64,000 bases of DNA from Mucilaginibacter sp. CSA2-8R (GTDB lineage: Bacteria > Bacteroidota > Bacteroidia > Sphingobacteriales > Sphingobacteriaceae), in NCBI RefSeq assembly GCF_038806765.1, contig NZ_CP152389.1, positions 4,092,001 to 4,156,000 on the forward strand, given 5' to 3'. The first letter of the stretch is position 1, and every line of letters begins with the position of its first letter. Shown in pieces: positions 53,766 to 61,248 of this stretch. The notes under the pieces were generated by a model. It was given only the letters and a program-made list of their open reading frames with translations, was not told where the DNA came from and searched no databases. Position numbers and translations under genes: made by a program.

Positions 53766-55970
53766 TTACATATTCATGCCATCCATGCGATGAGGCTGGG
53801 CTTCGGCAAAATTAAAACGTTTTAAAATTGAGGTAACGTAGCCGGTTTTACCTTCCGTAATTTTGATATGGCTGCCAGTTTTTACCTGTTTAAACCTTTG
53901 CGTTTGGCCAGTTACCGGCCAAAACACTTCTATGGCATCTATTTGCGTTGATTTGCCTACACCAATATGCTGCTCTAAAGGGTTAGCACCAAAGCTGCCG
54001 CCCGAATTTACCTCGCGGTATACGCTGCGCTGTTGCCCGTTTGCAGTAAATGTTACTTTGAGCTTTGCTCCTATAGCTGCCCGGTTACTCGCCTTTCCTA
54101 CCAAAGCTATGTCAATCCACTGATTTTGGGCCGATGCCGGGTTAATGAATAAGGCATTTTGGTACGCATCTCCAATAAATGCGCCGCCCAAGCTTACATG
54201 AATATCCTGGTAACCATCGTTGTCTAAATCGGCAAATGATACACCATGCCCCTTTTGCAAACTGCCAACACGGGCAGATGCTGTTATGTCTGTAAAACTT
54301 TGCCCGTTATTGTTTCGATAAAGCTTATTAGGCACTAGCGATGAAAATTGCGGATTGCCGGTACCCAAGTAAAAATCAGGAAAACCGTCATTATCTATAT
54401 CGCCAAAGTTAGCGCCCATGGCAAAGGCAATTTTAGTTAACCCAACTTTTACCGATACGTTTTCAAACTGTCCCATCCCGTTGTTATGGTATAATATTAC
54501 TTTGCCGTTATTGCCGCGATAATTGCCAAGTGCTTCCTGGCCGGCAATGTCGGCTATGGGTGTATCATTTCCATAACCGCAAGCTAACAGATCAAGGTTA
54601 CCGTCATTATCATAATCAAAAAACCAGGTAGAAAAAGTTGCTTGCCCAACACCAGGTAAGCCTGCTTGTGCCGTAACATCAGTAAACTTAGCACGCCCAT
54701 TTTTAACCGTTTGGTTTTTTAACAGCTTATTGCTTCCGTTCATGGTAGAGATATACAAGTCAGGGCGTCCATCATTGTCGTAATCGCCTGATGTAACTCC
54801 TTTTACAAACAAATTTACAGCGCAACCGGCTGTGGCGGCTTGCTCGGTAAAGGTTCCGTTTTTATTGCTGATATATAGTTCGCTTACATTTTCACTACCC
54901 GGGGCACTTTCATTTCCAATAAAAACGTCCAGCCAACCGTCATTATTAAAATCGGCCCAGGTAGCGGTTTGCGTTGGATGAAAGGATAACAAGCCGCTTT
55001 GTTCGGTAACATCAGTAAAAGTACCGTTGCCATTATTTTTAAGCAACGAATTTGGTTCTTTACCAAATTTGCCCTTCCAGCCGCCGCGAACTACAAAGAT
55101 GTCTTTAAAGCCATCATTATTGTAATCGGTTTGCATCATATTTAATCCGCCGGTAAATGCACTTAAGCCTGATGACTTGCCTAAATCGGTAAAACTGCCG
55201 TTTTTGTTATTATGAAAGTAGTGCATAGGCTCGGCTAACGAGGCGCTGCTGGTAACAATGTCATTGTAGCCATCGTTATCAAAATCGTCAATAATGCTTC
55301 CACCACTTATTTTTTTAACGGCCAGCCCCAGGTTCATGGCTACTTCTTTAAAAGGCTTTGATTTAGTTGAATCGCCGCCCATGTTCAGCAATAGCTGCGC
55401 CGGCACTTTACCGGGATAGCCACCGGTAGTCATGTAAGCGATATTAAGCAGCCAGCGCGATTCATAATCATATGGGTCGGTTTTTAGCAGTTTTTTGTAC
55501 AGCTCTATTGCTTTTTCCGACCCCGCTTTATCAGTATGTATGCCATTGCCTGCAATAGGAAATATACAGGATTCGGCACTGTGATTATGGATGCAGTTGG
55601 TACGCTCACCTAAGCGCAGATAGCACAGGGCCAAGGTTTTATTTGCTGCCTGTTTAACCAGATAGTCGGCAATGAAGGTTTTGTTCAGCACGCTATCCAT
55701 CAAATTAACGGCTTGTTGCTCTTTGCCCAATTGCAGTAAGATAATGGCTTTTTTTATTTTAAGACTCACTACATCGGTGCTTAAATGAGGGGCGTTAATC
55801 ACCGAATCCAGATGTTTTAAAACAGCAGCAGGTGCATATTCATTCTCTACAGTATTGGCAAACGCAATCTGCTCTTTTAAGCGCTGAACCATTTGCTCAT
55901 TAGCATTTAATTTGGGCTTACACGAAAACAGCAGACCCAATAAGCATAAATAGATTATAGCTTTCACCAT
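53766..55970 (-). CDS. CRTAC1/ASPIC-type FG-GAP repeat lipoprotein
   Basis: A 734-residue lipoprotein (signal ends LGLLFSCKPK, Cys17). Residues 20-190 are helical with TPR-like spacing. From about 205 there are FG-GAP/VCBS blades with the calcium-binding pattern D-x-N-x-D-G, for example DFDNDGYNDIVTSSAS, DYNNDGFKDIFVVRGG, DFNNDGWLDVFIGNES and DLDNDGYQDIHVSLGG. Residues about 600-690 form the ASPIC/UnbV module (NRAAIGAKLKVTF, SGGSFGANPLEQHIGVGK). The protein is probably a surface or periplasmic seven-bladed propeller. It starts 5 bases after the larger VCBS gene, so the two are made together. Confidence 0.9.
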   Translation of the reverse strand: MVKAIIYLCLLGLLFSCKPKLNANEQMVQRLKEQIAFANTVENEYAPAAVLKHLDSVINAPHLSTDVVSLKIKKAIILLQLGKEQQAVNLMDSVLNKTFIADYLVKQAANKTLALCYLRLGERTNCIHNHSAESCIFPIAGNGIHTDKAGSEKAIELYKKLLKTDPYDYESRWLLNIAYMTTGGYPGKVPAQLLLNMGGDSTKSKPFKEVAMNLGLAVKKISGGSIIDDFDNDGYNDIVTSSASLAEPMHYFHNNKNGSFTDLGKSSGLSAFTGGLNMMQTDYNNDGFKDIFVVRGGWKGKFGKEPNSLLKNNGNGTFTDVTEQSGLLSFHPTQTATWADFNNDGWLDVFIGNESAPGSENVSELYISNKNGTFTEQAATAGCAVNLFVKGVTSGDYDNDGRPDLYISTMNGSNKLLKNQTVKNGRAKFTDVTAQAGLPGVGQATFSTWFFDYDNDGNLDLLACGYGNDTPIADIAGQEALGNYRGNNGKVILYHNNGMGQFENVSVKVGLTKIAFAMGANFGDIDNDGFPDFYLGTGNPQFSSLVPNKLYRNNNGQSFTDITASARVGSLQKGHGVSFADLDNDGYQDIHVSLGGAFIGDAYQNALFINPASAQNQWIDIALVGKASNRAAIGAKLKVTFTANGQQRSVYREVNSGGSFGANPLEQHIGVGKSTQIDAIEVFWPVTGQTQRFKQVKTGSHIKITEGKTGYVTSILKRFNFAEAQPHRMDGMNM

Positions 55971-55975
55971 GCTGT

Positions 55976-58900
55976 TTATTTTAATTTTACAACCCTTGAC
56001 GTACCGTTGCCCTGAGTAAACGTTATACTGGCTACGTTACTATCTGCACTTACAAACCTGGCCGATTGCGACAAGAAAGAAGAGCCGTAGTATAACTCCT
56101 GCTTTGCTGTTAGCCCATTTTTGTAGTTAATAACTGCGCTTAACTCTAAAGCCTGCGGTTTAATTAACTGTACCTTTTTTTTGAGTGCAAATAGCTTTAA
56201 GGCATCCTTGTTTTGACTGGCGGCCAGCATGTACTTGCCATTACTGCCCTGTAATTTTACCAGCGCTTTGCCATTACCCGCAATATAGATACCGCTTTGC
56301 AGAATAGATAATGGCTTAAAACTACCTTTACCATCACCTTTAAGCATTAAGCCGTTAAATGCATCATAGCGGCCAACAGCTACATCAGTGCCATAATCGT
56401 TACCATTCATAATTACATCCAGGTTACCGTCGCCATCATAATCATCAACCGACATCCCATTTAATACAGATACTTGCGCCTGTTTGGGTAGTGGTATAAT
56501 GGTAAATTTGCCGTTACCGTTGTTACGTAAATAAGCAGATTGCAGCATATTAGCTTTCAATCGTAATGCGTCTTTGCTTTGCTCGGGCGTAAGCAACTCA
56601 TCCATAGTTGCCAAGGCATATGATTTGTAATTGGTAAAGCGCTTACGTAAGCTGATTAGCTGTTTTACAGCATCCTCGCGCACGTTGGCCGGGTATTCTT
56701 TTTTGCTACCATCGGGCGCGGGCAAGTATAAAGACATAAAGGCATCCAGGCGGCCGCGTTTGTCCATATCCTTAGCAATAATGCCTACCGGATATTGGTC
56801 GCTGGCTTTAAAAAACGAATTTAAACCGGCATTCCCCACAATGTAATCCGTAAGGCCCGTATGTCTGAAATCGCCAGCGGCAATGGTGTTCCACCAGCCT
56901 ACCTGGTTGTTTATGCCTGTAGATGCAGTTGTATTTTCGAACTTACCTTTATTATTTCTTAAAAACGTTACCGGCATCCACTCGCCGGCCAGGATAAGAT
57001 CGGGCCAGTTATCATTATCATAATCGGTAAACAAAGCATCGCAAACCAAGCCTGCGTTAGTCAAAGCAGGTGCCACCGTTGAGGTAACATCTGTAAACCT
57101 TGTTAGCCCATTCTGGCTATCATTTCTCAGCAATATACTCGAAACAGGCTTGGGATAAGCCCATGGTTCTACCCTGCCCGATACGAACAGGTCAAGCTTA
57201 CCATCTTTATTAAAATCAACCGCACGCACGCAAAGCTTACTGGTGTAATTAGCCGGCAAGGCGTTTGTTGTTAAAGTGAAGCCGCCTTTGCCGTCATTAA
57301 TCAATAGCCTGTCTTGATAAGATGTGCTACTCGCAGCCTGCTCATAGCCTCCACTGGCTATGTATATGTCGGGCTTACCGTCGGCATTGGCGTCAAACAC
57401 TAATATTCCGGCGTCCTTCCATGGCTTTTCGGTTGTCTTATCATTTGATGATAAGCCCTTTTGTATAAACTTACCGCTGGCCTGTTGTAACAGCATTTGA
57501 GCAGGTGCAGTGGTGTTGCCGCCTACAATAATATCATCTAAACCATTACCATCTACATCGCCAACAGCAAGACCAGGGCTATATTCAGAAAACTTGTGCG
57601 GTAACAGCTTTTGAATATTAAAATCCACAAAATCTTCGTCAGTGTGTTTGTAGGTGATACCTGCAGTATGTGTTACATCGGTAAATAAAGCTGAAGACGC
57701 TTTAAGTGGTAGCTGCATATCATAAGCCTGGGCAGCATTCCTGATGTTTACTTTAAGTACCTGATTAGCCTTTACATTGCGCAGTACCTGCTTTTTATTG
57801 TTGGGCCAGCAAATGACAACCGAATCCAGTTTGGTAGTTTTACCCAAGCCAAAATGCGCCATATTTTGTATAGAAGACAGGTAGCCGCGATAAGGGTTGT
57901 TTTCATAAACCTGGTGCTGACCGTTGTTGTAATATATATCAGCCCATGCGCCTAACCCGTTAATGTTACTACCATCGCCGGTAAATTTTATTTGCAGGTA
58001 ATGTGATGCATTTTTGCCTGCAGCATGGGCCGTATTTCTATAAATAAGCGCTTCATCATTGATGTTGTTCACGATCATATCTAAAGCGCCATCGTTATCC
58101 AGATCTGCGTAGGCCGCCCCGTTTGAAAACGAAGGCAGATTCATGCCCCAGGCATCCGAAACATTGGCGAAGGTGAGATCGCCCTTGTTTTTGAAACCGT
58201 AGTTGTGAATTTTTACAGAAGGAATTTGCGCTATCAGTTTTTGTTTTGAAGCCGTAGAGTAAGGATTTTCTCTGAAAGTTATAAAGTCGTGATCGGTTAC
58301 ATCTTTAGGATAACCGTTAGTCACGATAATATCGCGGTAACCATCATTGTCAAAATCGGTCACTAATGGAGCCCAACTCCAATCAGTTTCGGCAACCCCG
58401 CTCATAAAACCAATCTCGCTAAAAGCCGGACTGCCTACAGAATCATTTCCGTTTACCCTTGGCCCTTGGTTTAGTTGAAGCGTATTGCGAACGTATTGAT
58501 ACTGATAGCCGTAATGATCCATTAACTGAAATGTTTGATAGCTATTGGGCATCAGCATCATTTTTTTACGGTAATTATCTTCAGGACTCATATCCAGCTC
58601 AAATACGTCGGCCAGGCCATCGTTATTAATATCCTGAATATCTTGCCCCATCGCATTGAACGAGGTATGCTTAAAGTACTCCTTCGCCTTGTCGGTAAAG
58701 GTGCCATTTTGATTATTGATGTACAGAATGTTCGACGATAAAAAATCGTTGGTTACATAAATGTCTTTCCAGCCGTCACGATTAATATCAACCACGGTAG
58801 CCGCATGGCCATACCCTTCAATCAGTATACCTGCTTTAGCCGATACATTTTCGTAAACCGGGTGTTTGAGTTGTGCATTCCAAACATTTTTATACAACCG

Positions 58901-59554
58901 GCCTGTGCTGGGGCTACTGCCGTTTTTAACTACCGGCCTAAAGTTATTGGCATAATAAGATGCATCGGGCTCATTCACGGTAATGTACACATCTAATTTG
59001 CCGTCGTTATCATAATCAAAAAAGCTGGCCATCGTAGAGTGCGCCCTGATATCTAAGCCGTATGCTTTGGCTTGCTCTTGAAACTGAGGAACGCCGTTTT
59101 TGTCAACGCCTGTATTTATATACAGCAGGTTTTGCCTTTTGAGTGAATCTTTCACCAACGAATTGCATACATACAGGTCAAGTAACCCGTCGTTATTAAT
59201 GTCTATCACCGCTATACCTCTTCCCCAACGGCCCTTACCATCCACACCAGCCCGGGCGGTAACATCTTCAAATTTAAAATTGCCTTTATTGATATAAAGT
59301 TTATTGGCTACCATGTTGCCGGTGAAATAAATATCGGGCAGGCCATCGTTGTTAAAATCGCCTATACCAACACCGCCGCCGTTGTACACATAGGCATTAT
59401 CGAGCGGGTTGATAGAATCATTTTCGGTAATAAGATTTTTAAAATGAATACCCGACTGAGAGGCAGGTATTTGCTCAAACAGAGTGGGCTTGTGCTGCTG
59501 TTTACATGCCCCTAAAAAAGCTACTATTAATAAAGTAAAGTAAAGTTTTTGCAT
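55976..59554 (-). CDS. Large double VCBS/FG-GAP repeat lipoprotein
   Basis: A 1192-residue lipoprotein (signal ends FLGACKQQ, Cys17). It appears to carry two propellers. The first (about 60-500) has blades such as DFNNDGLPDIYFTGNM, DINNDGLLDLYVCNS and DYDNDGKLDVYITVNE, followed by an ASPIC/UnbV-like module at about 510-600 (NINGLGAWADIYY, AHFGLGKTTKLDSVVICW). The second (about 640-1150) has DVDGNGLDDIIVGGN, DANADGKPDIYIASGG and DYDGDGNLDVIMNGN. The tandem layout suggests an ancient duplication. It begins 125 bases after the SusD gene, separated by a strong hairpin, and lies directly before the CRTAC1 gene. Function unknown; calcium-dependent binding of a glycan or peptide is inferred. Confidence 0.9.
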   Translation of the reverse strand: MQKLYFTLLIVAFLGACKQQHKPTLFEQIPASQSGIHFKNLITENDSINPLDNAYVYNGGGVGIGDFNNDGLPDIYFTGNMVANKLYINKGNFKFEDVTARAGVDGKGRWGRGIAVIDINNDGLLDLYVCNSLVKDSLKRQNLLYINTGVDKNGVPQFQEQAKAYGLDIRAHSTMASFFDYDNDGKLDVYITVNEPDASYYANNFRPVVKNGSSPSTGRLYKNVWNAQLKHPVYENVSAKAGILIEGYGHAATVVDINRDGWKDIYVTNDFLSSNILYINNQNGTFTDKAKEYFKHTSFNAMGQDIQDINNDGLADVFELDMSPEDNYRKKMMLMPNSYQTFQLMDHYGYQYQYVRNTLQLNQGPRVNGNDSVGSPAFSEIGFMSGVAETDWSWAPLVTDFDNDGYRDIIVTNGYPKDVTDHDFITFRENPYSTASKQKLIAQIPSVKIHNYGFKNKGDLTFANVSDAWGMNLPSFSNGAAYADLDNDGALDMIVNNINDEALIYRNTAHAAGKNASHYLQIKFTGDGSNINGLGAWADIYYNNGQHQVYENNPYRGYLSSIQNMAHFGLGKTTKLDSVVICWPNNKKQVLRNVKANQVLKVNIRNAAQAYDMQLPLKASSALFTDVTHTAGITYKHTDEDFVDFNIQKLLPHKFSEYSPGLAVGDVDGNGLDDIIVGGNTTAPAQMLLQQASGKFIQKGLSSNDKTTEKPWKDAGILVFDANADGKPDIYIASGGYEQAASSTSYQDRLLINDGKGGFTLTTNALPANYTSKLCVRAVDFNKDGKLDLFVSGRVEPWAYPKPVSSILLRNDSQNGLTRFTDVTSTVAPALTNAGLVCDALFTDYDNDNWPDLILAGEWMPVTFLRNNKGKFENTTASTGINNQVGWWNTIAAGDFRHTGLTDYIVGNAGLNSFFKASDQYPVGIIAKDMDKRGRLDAFMSLYLPAPDGSKKEYPANVREDAVKQLISLRKRFTNYKSYALATMDELLTPEQSKDALRLKANMLQSAYLRNNGNGKFTIIPLPKQAQVSVLNGMSVDDYDGDGNLDVIMNGNDYGTDVAVGRYDAFNGLMLKGDGKGSFKPLSILQSGIYIAGNGKALVKLQGSNGKYMLAASQNKDALKLFALKKKVQLIKPQALELSAVINYKNGLTAKQELYYGSSFLSQSARFVSADSNVASITFTQGNGTSRVVKLK

Positions 59555-59602
59555 GCAGGCTTGGCTTAGATAATTGGTTATGCAAAATAAAATTAAATGG
59601 TA

Positions 59603-59653
59603 TAATTACAACGGGCAAAGTACTGTAGCACAGCACTTCGCCCGTTGTAATTA
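59603..59653 (-). terminator. Strong hairpin between SusD and VCBS genes (terminator or attenuator)
   Basis: TAATTACAACGGGC at 59603-59616 pairs exactly with 59640-59653, and inside it AAGT-A-CTGT pairs with ACAG-C-ACTT around an AGC loop with one mismatch. On the minus strand the stem is followed by a T-rich tract. It sits 26 bases after the SusD stop, so it can reduce read-through into the VCBS-CRTAC1-PAP2 genes relative to SusCD. Confidence 0.75.
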
Positions 59654-59679
59654 AATTTACAAATTATGCAACTCCCTAA

Positions 59680-61221
59680 TTACTGTAATTTCGGGTTGTT
59701 ATCAAGTTCAGATTGCGGAATAGGCAAAAACTCTTTGGCCGGTGTATACCATGAAAGAGGCTCAGTTGTAAAATACCCTTTCTTTCTCCAACGTAATATG
59801 TCAATATTACGAATTTCTTCGCCGGCTAATTCTGCTGATTTTTCATGCAATAAAGCCTTAATTACATCAGTTTTGGTAGTAACCGGATATTGAGCGGTTG
59901 GATAGCTTGGCATAGCTACACTGGCCCTGCTCCTAACCTGGTTTAAATAACTTACGGCATTACTAAGGTTACCCGTTTCCAATTCACACTCGGCCAGCAT
60001 TAACAGCACCTCGGCGTAACGGATGATGCGCTGATTGTTACCGCCCGGGTGAAAACCGGCTGCATCTTTACTCTCCTTGTAGATGATCATAAACTTGCGC
60101 CAGCTGGCCTTAACGGTGTTGCCACGCAGTTTCGAACTTTCACCGCCCTGGTCGCCATCTGTTAATACAGATTGCCCCTTGTTATAGGTATCACCGGACT
60201 GGTAAATGCTGTAACCATACCGCGGATCATTTTTAGCTGCGCCGGTAAGCGTATTCTCGTACTCGTTAAGTACTCTGTCTGAGGGTATAAGGTTACGCCA
60301 GGCCACCGGGTTATATTCCTGGTTACGGATAGTAGTTAACTCGGCAGTAGAGCCATCACCAGTACCGCTACCCCAGTTAAAATTATTGTTCCCCTTATCA
60401 ACAAATATAACTTCGAGGATAGACTCTTTATTAAATTCCGTTTCTTCCTCAAAATTATCTAAGTACCTGTCAGTAAGTGCGTAACCATCTGCGCCACTGG
60501 TTGGAATATTTAAAAGTGCAGCTTTTGCACCGGCATAATCTCCGGTTTGCAATAATGTTCTGCCTAACATGGCATAGGCAGCCCCTTTGGTAGCGCGGCC
60601 TAAAGCTGTAGCCGATTTGCCGGGCAATACAGCTGCAGCGTCCTGCAAGTCTTTAACCGCTTGTGCAAATACGGCGGCTTGCGGCGATTTTGGCTGTACA
60701 TCTGTAGGCGATGCAGCAGTTTTTGTGTAAATAGGCACGCTACCCCATTGGCTGGCCAACTCGTAGTAAGCCCAGCCACGTAAAAACTTAGCTTCGGCCA
60801 CACACCTGTTCACAACAGCAGCATTATCGGTTGCACGGGGTGCGTAATCTAATACAGTATTAGCTCTGTTAATTACTACGTAAAGCGAATTCCATACCGA
60901 ATTCATGACCGGGTTAGAGGGGTCAGTAACGCCCAGTAATATTTGCCTGCGGGGGGCTTCCAGTTGCGGACCGCCACTGGCTACATCATCACTGCGCAAA
61001 TCATGAAGAAAGAACCATTCGCGGGCAACTAAGTTAAACCCTTTCCAGGCAGAATAAATAGCATTTGTACTTGCTTCGATCTCGCTGGCACTACTAAAAT
61101 AAGTATTATTGGTTGGTTTATTTTGATTGGCTGTATCAAGCTCCTTATTACAAGAAACAATTACTCCTGTTGTGGCAATCCCGGCTGCCAATATCCCCAC
61201 ATAAATATATTTTCTTTTCAT
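59680..61221 (-). CDS. SusD/RagB-family surface lipoprotein
   Basis: A 513-residue lipoprotein (signal ends GVIVSCNKE, Cys24). It shows the classic SusD layout: FSSASEIEASTNAIYSAWKG after the anchor, then VWNSLYVVINRANTVLDYAP, RCVAEAKFLRGWAYYELASQWGSVP (the canonical TPR region), and near the C terminus LLHEKSAELAGEEIRNIDILRWRKKGY with a final PIPQSELDNNPKL. It lies 27 bases after the SusC stop in the same direction. Unlike the SusD protein at 34345, this one is the standard first-type family with the RagB/SusD C-terminal domain. Its ligand is unknown, but the downstream HTCS and GH genes favour an oligosaccharide. Confidence 0.96.
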   Translation of the reverse strand: MKRKYIYVGILAAGIATTGVIVSCNKELDTANQNKPTNNTYFSSASEIEASTNAIYSAWKGFNLVAREWFFLHDLRSDDVASGGPQLEAPRRQILLGVTDPSNPVMNSVWNSLYVVINRANTVLDYAPRATDNAAVVNRCVAEAKFLRGWAYYELASQWGSVPIYTKTAASPTDVQPKSPQAAVFAQAVKDLQDAAAVLPGKSATALGRATKGAAYAMLGRTLLQTGDYAGAKAALLNIPTSGADGYALTDRYLDNFEEETEFNKESILEVIFVDKGNNNFNWGSGTGDGSTAELTTIRNQEYNPVAWRNLIPSDRVLNEYENTLTGAAKNDPRYGYSIYQSGDTYNKGQSVLTDGDQGGESSKLRGNTVKASWRKFMIIYKESKDAAGFHPGGNNQRIIRYAEVLLMLAECELETGNLSNAVSYLNQVRSRASVAMPSYPTAQYPVTTKTDVIKALLHEKSAELAGEEIRNIDILRWRKKGYFTTEPLSWYTPAKEFLPIPQSELDNNPKLQ

Positions 61222-61248
61222 TATCTTATATTTTGAATTACTCAGTAA

